Below, piece by piece: positions 22,852 to 30,035 of a stretch of 30,265 nucleotides of DNA. A program made the translations under genes and the position numbers. This DNA comes from CAZALT01 sp964485515 (GTDB taxonomy: Bacteria; Actinomycetota; Acidimicrobiia; Acidimicrobiales; Acidimicrobilacustridaceae): assembly GCA_964485515.1 (NCBI GenBank), contig CAZALT010000022.1, forward strand, positions 1 to 30,265, in the 5' to 3' direction. Under the pieces are notes generated by a model. It was given only the letters and a program-made list of their open reading frames with translations, had not been told where the DNA came from and ran no database searches. Positions within the stretch are counted from its first letter, which is position 1; each line of letters begins with the position of its first letter.

Positions 22852-23634
22852 TCAGCCCTTTTTGGCTTGGAGGCGCTTGAGGTTTGCTCGGACCTCGGTC
22901 GTGGTGAAGGACTTCTCCTCGGCGCCGAGCGCGAAGTCCAACACGCTGAGAACTGCCCGCTCCATGTGGATGTTGAGAATCCGCTTGGTGTCCTGGGTCG
23001 CTTGCCGCGGGAGCTTCGCGATGCGATGGGCGCAGGTGAGCGCAGCGTCGATGACCTCATCGTCGGCCACGACGTGATTGGCGAGTCCGATCTGAGCGGC
23101 CCGTTCGGCTGAGATCCTGTCCCCGGTGAGCGCGTACTCCTTGGCCAGCTGCAGGCTGGTGAGCAGCGGCCACACCACGGGGCCGCCGTCGGCCGCGACG
23201 AGACCGACGAGGAGGTGAGGGTCGGCGAGGTGTGCGGACTCGGCGATGTACACGATGTCGGAGAGGGCGACGAGGCTGCAGCCGAGTCCGACGGCAGGTC
23301 CGTTTACCGCGGCGACGATGGGGACCCGACAGGAAACCATGCCGGTCACGACTTTGCGGCCGTCGTCGATGGTCTCTTGACGCAGGGCGGCGTCCTCGGT
23401 GAGTTGGGTGAGGTAGTCGAAGTCGCCGCCAGCGCAGAATGCCCGGCCATTTCCGGTGAGCACGGCGGCACGGGCGTCGGGATCGGCGTCGAGTTGGGGG
23501 AACAGTCCGGCGATGCCCTGGTGCAGTGCGTGGTTCGTGGCGTTGAGGTCGTCCGGGCGGTTGAGGCGGATGATGCGGACGGGGCCGTCGATCTCGAGCT
23601 CGATCTCGGGAGGAAGGTCATAGGCGAAGGTCAT
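22852..23634 (-). CDS. Enoyl-CoA hydratase/isomerase (crotonase) family protein
   Basis: The 260-aa protein has normal crotonase length and motifs: RIIRLNRPDDLNATNHAL, AFCAGGDFDYL (oxyanion loop 1), VPIVAAVNGPAVGLGCSLVALSDI (loop 2), LLVGLVAADGG and LTGDRISAERAAQIGLAN. The two positions of the classical Glu pair hold Ser120 and His140, while an Asp in VAADGG is present, as in a subset of actinobacterial EchA paralogues. It may be a hydratase or isomerase with other catalytic residues. The ATG at 23634 overlaps the acyl-CoA dehydrogenase stop (ATGA). It is the last gene of the six-gene leftward operon from site D. Confidence 0.88.
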   Translation of the reverse strand: MTFAYDLPPEIELEIDGPVRIIRLNRPDDLNATNHALHQGIAGLFPQLDADPDARAAVLTGNGRAFCAGGDFDYLTQLTEDAALRQETIDDGRKVVTGMVSCRVPIVAAVNGPAVGLGCSLVALSDIVYIAESAHLADPHLLVGLVAADGGPVVWPLLTSLQLAKEYALTGDRISAERAAQIGLANHVVADDEVIDAALTCAHRIAKLPRQATQDTKRILNIHMERAVLSVLDFALGAEEKSFTTTEVRANLKRLQAKKG

Positions 23635-24767
23635 GAAGTCGGGAGTCCAAGGAGTCGGGTGGCGATCAGGTTCTTCTGGATCTGGGAGGTGCCGCCCATG
23701 ACGCTTTGGGCGCGGCTGTACAGGTAGGTGTTGAGCATGGAGGGGTCAGAGCCGTCGTGAGCGCTTCCTGCGATGCTCACCGCGGCGTGGCCGACGGCTT
23801 GTTCGACCCAGGTGTTGAGGAGCTTGTCGATCGAACCAGCGGCTGAGTGTTCGATGCCGTCGAGCCGGTCGGAGAGCCGTCGACTGACGAGATGCTGCAT
23901 CATGTCGGCCTCGACGATGGCCCATGCGAGGTCGCGTCGCTGCTCGGCGGTGTAGCCGTCGGGGTTGGTCCGGATCTTGTCGGCGAGCTTGTTGGCGGTC
24001 TTGGTGTAGCGGCTGGCGTTGCCGAGCTCCTGGGGCTCGCGTTCGTGGCTGAGCACGGTCATGGCCACCCGCCACCCCTCCCCCGGCTCGCCGATCATGT
24101 TGGCAGCGGGGACGCGGGCATCGTCGAGGGTGACCTCGCCGAACTCACGGGTGATGCCGTTGATCATCTGGAGAGGCCGTTGGGAGATCCCGGGCTGGTC
24201 CATGCGCACGGCGAAGGCCGAGATGCCTTTGTGGCGGGGAACGTCGGGGTCTGTGCGGGCAAGCAGGAAGCACCAGTGGGCGAGGTCGCTGTAGCTGGTC
24301 CAGACCTTGTGGCCGTTGAGGACGTAGTCGTCGCCGTCGCGAACGGCGGTCGTGCGCAGCGACGCGAGGTCCGAGCCGGCGTCGGGCTCGCTGAAGCCCT
24401 GGCACCAGCGGTCGGTGCCATCGATGAGGCCGGGTAGGAACCGCTGTTTGACGTCGTCGTTGGCGTGGTGGAGCACGGCCTGGACGAGGTAGCCGAGGCT
24501 GGGCCGGGGTGGGGCTTCGGCACGGGACAGCTCTTCGTCGACGATGACGTCGAAGGCGCTGGCCATGTCGTGTCCGCCGTACTCGCCGGGCCAGGTCAGC
24601 CCGAAGAACCCGCCCTGGTAGAGCGACCGGTGCCAGTCGGGTTGACGCTCCCAGTATTCGTCCGACGTGGAAGATGGCGGGAGGTGGGGGTTGTTGCCTT
24701 CGAGCCAAGTGCGGAGCCGGGCTCGGAACTCGGCCTCGTCGGGAGAGTCGCGGAAGTCCACGGTCAT
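23631..24767 (-). CDS. Acyl-CoA dehydrogenase, long (alpha-type) subunit
   Basis: The 378-aa protein begins FRDSPDEAEFRARLRTWL and has GFFGLTWPGEYGGHDM, the FAD/substrate motif WCQGFSEPDAGSDLASLRT, VLNGHKVWTSYSDLAHWCFLLARTD and the C-terminal YLYSRAQSVMGGTSQIQKNLIATRLLGLP. This is a FadE-type flavoenzyme that desaturates acyl-CoA. The residue before the IQ motif is part of GGTSQIQ, where many family members have YEGTSEIQ with the catalytic Glu, so the base may come from the partner subunit. It overlaps the short dehydrogenase before it and the crotonase after it by 4 bp each, which points to a heteromeric complex and the next pathway step. Confidence 0.92.
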   Translation of the reverse strand: MTVDFRDSPDEAEFRARLRTWLEGNNPHLPPSSTSDEYWERQPDWHRSLYQGGFFGLTWPGEYGGHDMASAFDVIVDEELSRAEAPPRPSLGYLVQAVLHHANDDVKQRFLPGLIDGTDRWCQGFSEPDAGSDLASLRTTAVRDGDDYVLNGHKVWTSYSDLAHWCFLLARTDPDVPRHKGISAFAVRMDQPGISQRPLQMINGITREFGEVTLDDARVPAANMIGEPGEGWRVAMTVLSHEREPQELGNASRYTKTANKLADKIRTNPDGYTAEQRRDLAWAIVEADMMQHLVSRRLSDRLDGIEHSAAGSIDKLLNTWVEQAVGHAAVSIAGSAHDGSDPSMLNTYLYSRAQSVMGGTSQIQKNLIATRLLGLPTS

Positions 24768-25750
24768 GCTCCGATCTGGGCGTGGGTGAGCACGCGGTCG
24801 AGGTTGGGCCCCACCCCGCCCAGTACGTCGGTGGCGAGCAGCGACCGGCGTAGATGCAGATGGGCAAGGCATTCCCAGGTGTTACCGATGCCGCCGTGGA
24901 CCTGAATGGCGATCTCGCACACCTCGCGAGCGGCACGTGATGCGTATGCCTTGGCCGATGCGGCTGCGGCGAGCGCGTCGAGGGGTTCGAGGGCGTCGAC
25001 GGACCATGCGGCGTGCAGCAGCGCGGTACGAGAGCCCTCGAGATGGACCAGCGCTTCGGCGAGCAGGTGCTGGATGGCCTGGAAGGAACCAATGGGTGCG
25101 CCGTATTGCTTTCGGTCCGCGGCGTAGGTGACCGACAGATCGAGCGCGCCCTGCATCGTTCCGACGAGGTCGGCGGTGGTCACCGCGAGGGCCAGGGCCG
25201 ACCACCGGGTCAGGTCCTCGAGCGACAACGTGGCGAGTCGGTCGTCGGGCTGTGCGGTGAACGGCACCGATGGCCGCGTGAGATCGACCAGGACTCGCTC
25301 ACCTTCGAGTGTGCTGACCCACAGCGCCCCGGCGGCATAGGTGAGTGCCGAGGTGGCGCTGCCGGAGTCGATGGCGACGGCCGCGGTAGCCGGCGCGGCG
25401 AGCGCGGACAGATCGGGGATGAGGGCCACGGTTTCGCACACGTTGCTGGCGGGAACATCAGCGAGACGGCGCAGCTCTGCTGCGAGGGTCGGGCCCAGGA
25501 ATGGGGCGTCGGCGAGTCCCCGAGCCAACTCCTCAGCGACGATGCAGACTTCGACGGCCGACGCCCAAGGCGTACCGGTCCCGTCCGAGCCGCGCAGCTT
25601 CCGCCAGCCGGTGCCGTCGATGGCGGCGTCGAGCTTGCCGGCTCGTTCGCGGTCATCGAGCTCGCCTACGGCCTTTGGGCCGAGCCGGCTCACCATCTGT
25701 TTGGCCGAGTCTCGAAGCGCATGCTGCTCGGCGGTGTATCGGACGTCCAT
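24764..25750 (-). CDS. Acyl-CoA dehydrogenase, short (beta-type) subunit
   Basis: The 328-aa protein starts VRYTAEQHALRDSAKQMVSRLG and has a shortened, degenerate middle domain. The C-terminal helical domain is well kept: DRKQYGAPIGSFQAIQHLLAEALVHLE, AAREVCEIAIQVHGGIGNTWECLAHLHLRRSLL. The Glu in NTWE is at the position often proposed as catalytic in this subgroup. It pairs with the long subunit gene downstream (ATGA overlap at 24764-24767), repeating the two-subunit pattern seen at 10507-12620 but with clearly different sequence. It also touches the Rieske gene stop (TGATG at 25748-25752). Confidence 0.88.
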   Translation of the reverse strand: MDVRYTAEQHALRDSAKQMVSRLGPKAVGELDDRERAGKLDAAIDGTGWRKLRGSDGTGTPWASAVEVCIVAEELARGLADAPFLGPTLAAELRRLADVPASNVCETVALIPDLSALAAPATAAVAIDSGSATSALTYAAGALWVSTLEGERVLVDLTRPSVPFTAQPDDRLATLSLEDLTRWSALALAVTTADLVGTMQGALDLSVTYAADRKQYGAPIGSFQAIQHLLAEALVHLEGSRTALLHAAWSVDALEPLDALAAAASAKAYASRAAREVCEIAIQVHGGIGNTWECLAHLHLRRSLLATDVLGGVGPNLDRVLTHAQIGA

Positions 25751-27129
25751 CAGTCTCCCCGTTGGAGGTATTCGTCGAGGGTCGCGTGGAAGTGGCGGAT
25801 GCGACTCTCCTGGTAGCGGGCAAGGGTCGTGGCCGAGCGGACCGACGCGCGCAGGCCCTTTTGCACGCGGCCGAAGGTGGAGCCGTCCTGGTTGAAGACG
25901 CGGCCGAACACGCCGAGTTCGGGGACGTCGGACCAGGTCTCCCCTTCGCCGATGATCCGGGTGGGCGACGCCGCAGGCCGGGGCTGACCTTCGGGGACGG
26001 GTTCGAGGACCATGATGTCGATGACGCACGAATCCGGGTTGTGGCCGTCGGGACGGAACCGATAGGCGAACGACGTGAGGAATCCTGCCCACGGCATGAA
26101 GTTGGGGAACAGGAAGTACTCGATGCCGTCGAGCAGCTCGGCGTCGGTGATGTCGGAGTAGTCCCGGCCCGTGCGCTTGCCGAGCGAATCACGGACCCGG
26201 GCACCGAGGACCTGGCGGGCGTTGAGTCCGTCCTCGATCGTGACCTCAGCATCCTTCGAGCCGATCATGGCCCGGATGATCTCGACATCGTCGAGTTGGC
26301 GGTCGAGGTGCTCGCTGCTGATGCCGACGGCGGTGATCATGCGGCTGACGTGGCTGCCGTAGACGTCGTACTCGCTGAGCGAGTCGGCCGCGGTGGGTAG
26401 CAGCTGCGGGTGCACGGCCATCGTGTGGTACGCCTCGATGAAGGCCTCGAGCGCCACCTTCCAGTTGCAAGGCATGACCCGAACCGAGTGCGAGGTGATG
26501 TAGCGATCTTCGAGCGGCCACCGTTCGAAGTGCCACGGCAGCTCCTGCAGGTACTCCCCGAGCGGGGCTGCCGCCGTGTCGATGTTGATGAACACGAAAC
26601 CGCCCCACGTGTCGACCTTGGCTTCGGGCAGACCCAGTTCGCTTTCGTCGACGTGCGGGAAATCCCAGGCGCACGGAAGCTCGTTGAGGGTGCCGTCGAG
26701 GTGCCAGCTGAAGCCGTGGTACGGGCAGCGGAAGCCCTTGATGTTGCCGGCCCGTGTTCGCAGTTGGGTGCCTCGGTGCAGGCAGGAGTTGTGATACGCC
26801 CGGATCTCGTCGGGTGCGGTTCTGACGATGACGAGGGACCAGTCGACGATCTCGTAGAGGATCGAATCTCCGACCTCGGGGATCTGCTCCTCGCGGCACG
26901 CCATCTGCCAGGTGCGGGCCCACACGTGCTCGACCTCTTGGTCGTGGAAGGCCTGGTCGAAGTAGCGCGACGGGGCGATGCCGCTCGGGTCGGTGAATCC
27001 GACCGAGGTGGCCCGCAACGCGACCGGCACGGGTCGGATCTCGTCATCGAGGAGGTCTTGGTAGAACTGCTGTCCCCGAGGCGTGTCGTCGGTGTTGTCG
27101 GGGCTGTCATGCAGGTCAGACGAAGTCAC
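25750..27129 (-). CDS. Rieske non-heme iron oxygenase, alpha subunit
   Basis: The 459-aa protein holds an N-terminal Rieske domain with Cys116-x-His118 (SCLHRG) and Cys135-x2-His138 (RCPYHGFSW), which bind the [2Fe-2S] cluster. In the C-terminal catalytic domain EAYHTMAVHPQ supplies His235 and His240 of the iron site; the third Asp ligand is not placed with certainty. Such enzymes hydroxylate aromatic or alicyclic rings, or demethylate, with electrons from a reductase; no ferredoxin, reductase or small subunit is in the window. The GTG at 27129 is chosen because GGAGG lies 7 nt upstream. It is the third gene of the site D operon, 33 bp after the VOC stop. Confidence 0.93.
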   Translation of the reverse strand: MTSSDLHDSPDNTDDTPRGQQFYQDLLDDEIRPVPVALRATSVGFTDPSGIAPSRYFDQAFHDQEVEHVWARTWQMACREEQIPEVGDSILYEIVDWSLVIVRTAPDEIRAYHNSCLHRGTQLRTRAGNIKGFRCPYHGFSWHLDGTLNELPCAWDFPHVDESELGLPEAKVDTWGGFVFINIDTAAAPLGEYLQELPWHFERWPLEDRYITSHSVRVMPCNWKVALEAFIEAYHTMAVHPQLLPTAADSLSEYDVYGSHVSRMITAVGISSEHLDRQLDDVEIIRAMIGSKDAEVTIEDGLNARQVLGARVRDSLGKRTGRDYSDITDAELLDGIEYFLFPNFMPWAGFLTSFAYRFRPDGHNPDSCVIDIMVLEPVPEGQPRPAASPTRIIGEGETWSDVPELGVFGRVFNQDGSTFGRVQKGLRASVRSATTLARYQESRIRHFHATLDEYLQRGD

Positions 27130-27162
27130 GCTCGTACCTCCAGAGGTTGGATGTGGCGTCGG

Positions 27163-27621
27163 TCATGGCGCGGGCAGAAGGATCTTGCGGAGCCGCCGGT
27201 CGACGATCTCGACGTGCAGGCCGTTCTTTGTGCGGTGGTAGGCGCACATGGGTGGGGCGTCGTCGGTCATGGCGATGCTCGCGAGGCGCACGGCACCGAG
27301 GTCGATGAGTGCGTCGGTCGTCGCGGCGACGTCGTCGACCCAGTACCCGAGGTGATGGGCGTGGCCGGGAGCGGCCGCGGTCCACACCGTGTCTGGGATC
27401 GATTGGACCAGTTCGACGTGGTGCGGGCCTTCGACGGACAGGCAGTAGGCGGTCTGAACGGTCGTCGCGCTGTCGTCGGTGATGAGGCGAACCTCAGCTC
27501 CCCCATCGATCCAGGTGACCCCGAGTTCGTGGCCGATCTCGGCTTTGGCCGCCGGGAGGTCGTCGACGACGATGCCGGTGTGCCACAGGTCGGTGTGGGC
27601 CAGGATCTGATTGAGGCTCAT
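27163..27621 (-). CDS. VOC (glyoxalase-like) family protein with a complete metal site
   Basis: The 152-aa protein shows all four expected VOC ligands: His14 (DLWHTGIVVDDL), Glu70 (HHVELVQ), His90 (AHHLGYWVDD) and Glu138 (LHVEIVD). This matches the metal site of methylmalonyl-CoA epimerase and glyoxalase I and of the Glyoxalase_4 group. An epimerase or isomerase acting on a CoA thioester would fit the operon, but the substrate is unknown. The ATG at 27621 overlaps the stop of the acyl-CoA ligase (ATGA at 27618-27621). Confidence 0.85.
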   Translation of the reverse strand: MSLNQILAHTDLWHTGIVVDDLPAAKAEIGHELGVTWIDGGAEVRLITDDSATTVQTAYCLSVEGPHHVELVQSIPDTVWTAAAPGHAHHLGYWVDDVAATTDALIDLGAVRLASIAMTDDAPPMCAYHRTKNGLHVEIVDRRLRKILLPAP

Positions 27622-29303
27622 CGCTTCTTCTTCAGTCGTTTGAGGACCAGGACCCGGAGCTCGTCGGTGAGCACCTTGGTTCCGGTGCGGTTCATGGGGA
27701 TCTCGTCGTCGGCGAAGAACAGCACCTGCTTGGGGACCTTGTAGGAGGCCACCCGGTCGCCGAGGAAGGTTTTGATCTCCGCCTCGGTGGCCTTGGCGCC
27801 GTCCTTGAGGGTCACGCACAGCACGACGATCTCGTCGCGGCGTTCGTCTGGGATGCCGATGACGCGGGCGAGCTTGATCGCCTCGAACGCCTGGAGCTGG
27901 ACCTCGATCTCGGCGGGCGAGACGTTGGCTCCCGAGGTCTTGATCATCTCGGTGCGGCGACCGTCGAAGTAGACGAAGCCGTCTTCGTCGAAATGCCCGA
28001 AGTCTCCGGTGTGGTACCAGCCGTCCGGGTCGAAGCTCTCGGCCCGGGTGCGCTTGACGTAGTGCTCCATGAGCGTCGGCCCCCGCACGATGAACTCGCC
28101 TTCTTCGCCGACGCCGAGCACGTTGCCCGATGCAGGATCGATGACGCGCAGCTCGTTGCCGGGAAGGAGCTTCCCGTAGCTGCCGTTGCGCAGGACATCG
28201 CGATTGGTCATCCATGGCAGCCCGGTGAGAAACGACGCCGTCTCGGACATGCCGTACCCGATGGGCATGTTCCAGCTGCGGTCGCCCGTGACGGTGGGGT
28301 GGCGGGTGAAGACCGACTTGCCGAACACCTCGGTGCACGACGACAGGTCGGCGGTCGCCCAGTTCGGATGTTCCTCGAGTGCGCGGGCCTGGTGGGCGAA
28401 GACGTGCGGTTCGGTCACCCGCTCACGTTCGATGAGCACGAGCGCGTCGTCGGCGTCGAACATCTCCTGCATGATCCACGTGGCGCCACCGGCAAGCGTT
28501 GCACCCATGGCGGCGTTCAGGCCGGCGGTCCAGAACAGCGGCAGCGGTGACCACAACCGGGTGAACTCGTCGCGGCGGAAGAGGTGTGCCTGGTTCCACC
28601 ACTGCCGGGCGACGGCATCGTGGGTGTGCAGGACGCCCTTTGGTCGATCCGTGGTCCCCGAGCTGTAGATGATCACGGCGGGGTCTGACGGGTGCACTTG
28701 GGCGATGACCGCGTCGAGTAACGCATCGGATATCGCCTCGCCGTTGTCGAGGAAGCTGTCCCAGCCCGTCAGGTCCTTGCAGTCAGCGGGTGAACCCACC
28801 ACGGCCACGTGACGGAGGTAGGGAAAGGCGGGATCGGCGATCGGGGCGGCATCCGCGGTTGTGGGGCAGAGCTTGCGGACGTCGGTGACGAAGCGCCGCT
28901 TGCCCATCTTGGTTTGTGTGAGCAGCACGCTGATGTCGGCATGTTCGAGGAGGTAGCCCAGCTCGGGGCGCGCCGAGAACGTCGAGAGCGGCGTGGCGAC
29001 CGCGCCGACGAGCGTCGCGCCGAGGATCGACATGACCGCTTCGGGCCGGTTGCCCATGAGGATGCCGACGCGGGCTCCCTTGCTGACGCCGATGGCGAGG
29101 AGCGCCTTGGCCACTCGCCGCGACTGGGCAAGCAGTCCGGTGTAGGTCCAGCGCACCGTCTCGTCGTCGACGAGGGGATCGTCGAAGACGAGGGCGTCTC
29201 GGTCAGGTGATTGCGCGCATTGTCCGGTAAGGATGCCGCCGAGCGTGAGTGACCCAAGGGTGAGGCTCAACGACGGGCCGGTGAGCGTCTCGGGCTCCGT
29301 CAC
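27618..29303 (-). CDS. AMP-dependent acyl-CoA synthetase/ligase
   Basis: The 561-aa ANL enzyme has the P-loop VIIYSSGTTDRPKGVLHTH, GYGMSETASFLTG, WYHTGDFGHFDEDGFVYFDGRRTEMIKTSGANVSPAEIEV and the end segment MNRTGTKVLTDELR. The usual GK near the C-terminus reads GTK, close to the TGTNK form of some FadD/FATP-like enzymes, so the lysine is probably present but shifted. The GTG at 29303 is chosen because the -10-like box TAGTGT ends 7 nt upstream and there is no ribosome site, which fits a leaderless start; the open frame to 29408 runs through the operator. It opens the six-gene leftward operon of site D. Confidence 0.88.
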   Translation of the reverse strand: MTEPETLTGPSLSLTLGSLTLGGILTGQCAQSPDRDALVFDDPLVDDETVRWTYTGLLAQSRRVAKALLAIGVSKGARVGILMGNRPEAVMSILGATLVGAVATPLSTFSARPELGYLLEHADISVLLTQTKMGKRRFVTDVRKLCPTTADAAPIADPAFPYLRHVAVVGSPADCKDLTGWDSFLDNGEAISDALLDAVIAQVHPSDPAVIIYSSGTTDRPKGVLHTHDAVARQWWNQAHLFRRDEFTRLWSPLPLFWTAGLNAAMGATLAGGATWIMQEMFDADDALVLIERERVTEPHVFAHQARALEEHPNWATADLSSCTEVFGKSVFTRHPTVTGDRSWNMPIGYGMSETASFLTGLPWMTNRDVLRNGSYGKLLPGNELRVIDPASGNVLGVGEEGEFIVRGPTLMEHYVKRTRAESFDPDGWYHTGDFGHFDEDGFVYFDGRRTEMIKTSGANVSPAEIEVQLQAFEAIKLARVIGIPDERRDEIVVLCVTLKDGAKATEAEIKTFLGDRVASYKVPKQVLFFADDEIPMNRTGTKVLTDELRVLVLKRLKKKR

Positions 29304-29310
29304 GACACGG

Positions 29311-29316
29311 ACACTA
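29311..29316 (-). promoter_or_regulatory. Candidate -10 box of the leftward ligase operon (TAGTGT)
   Basis: On the minus strand TAGTGT begins 16 nt from the centre of palindrome D and lies 7 nt before the GTG start at 29303, predicting leaderless transcription. Confidence 0.5.
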
Positions 29317-29323
29317 CTGCACC

Positions 29324-29340
29324 GTGGCACTGAGTGCCAC
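29324..29340. promoter_or_regulatory. Operator palindrome, site D
   Basis: GTGGCACTGAGTGCCAC, identical to site A over 17 bp, lies in the 96-bp region between the ligase operon and the TetR gene. This is the usual place for a TetR operator that controls both its own gene and the divergent target. No matching -10 box is seen on the TetR side at the standard spacing; a possible box TAGATG (29387-29392) lies 7 nt before the TetR GTG. Confidence 0.8.
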
Positions 29341-29399
29341 CGGGTGGAGTGCGTCACATGAGCACAGTTGATGGTGCCCCGAGTGCTAGATGTTGAGAG

Positions 29400-30023
29400 G
29401 TGACCCAACCCATCAGCACACGCTCGAACCCGCAGATGGTGACATCGACGGCGGCGATCGAGAAGGCCGCGCTCGAAGTGTTCCAGAAGAAGGGCTTCGA
29501 CGAGACCCGGGTCGAAGACATCGCGGCGGCGGCCGGGATCTCGCGCCGGACCTTCTTTCGCTACTTCCCCTCAAAGAACGACATCCCGTTCGGGAACTTT
29601 GACGGCCTGATCCCGATCCTCGAGGAGTGGTTCGACGAGTCGGACGACGCCCTTCCGCTTTTCGAGGTCATCGCACAGGCCACCATTCGGTTCAATCGCA
29701 TCCACAGCGACGGCCCGGCTGCCCACCGCGAGCGGATGAACCTCATCCTGCACACGCCCGCGTTGCGGGCGAACTCCGCGCTGCGCCACGCCGAGTGGGG
29801 CGCCGTGATCGCACGATTCGCCGCCAAGCGGCTCGACGTCGCGGAGGATGATGTTGCTGCTCAGCTCGTCGGTCACGTCTCCCTGGCTGCGGCGAACACC
29901 GCCTACGAGGAGTGGTTGCGCGACGAGTCGAGCGACCTGGCCGAGCTGATCAGCCGTGTCTTCGCGATGACGGAGTCGCTCAAAGATATCCACCCCGCGA
30001 AGGCGGCCCGCCGGCGCCGTTGA
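29400..30023 (+). CDS. TetR family regulator, MftR-like; candidate regulator of the locus
   Basis: The 207-aa protein has an N-terminal TetR DNA-binding domain: AAIEKAALEVFQKKGFDETRVEDIAAAAGISRRTFFRYFPSKND (about residues 18-61). The signature after it (TFFRYFPSKNDIPFGNFD) and the ligand domain with IRFNRIH, HRERMNLILHTPALRANS, EWGAVIARFAAKRL and AAANTAYEEWL resemble MftR, the regulator of mycofactocin loci, which as I recall senses long-chain acyl-CoA. No mft gene is in the window. The GTG at 29400 is used; GAGAG is too close to serve as ribosome site, and an internal ATG at 29436 is possible. It is divergent from the ligase operon across palindrome D and ends in a Lys/Arg-rich tail. Confidence 0.85.
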   Translation: MTQPISTRSNPQMVTSTAAIEKAALEVFQKKGFDETRVEDIAAAAGISRRTFFRYFPSKNDIPFGNFDGLIPILEEWFDESDDALPLFEVIAQATIRFNRIHSDGPAAHRERMNLILHTPALRANSALRHAEWGAVIARFAAKRLDVAEDDVAAQLVGHVSLAAANTAYEEWLRDESSDLAELISRVFAMTESLKDIHPAKAARRRR

Positions 30024-30035
30024 CCGCACCGGTTC

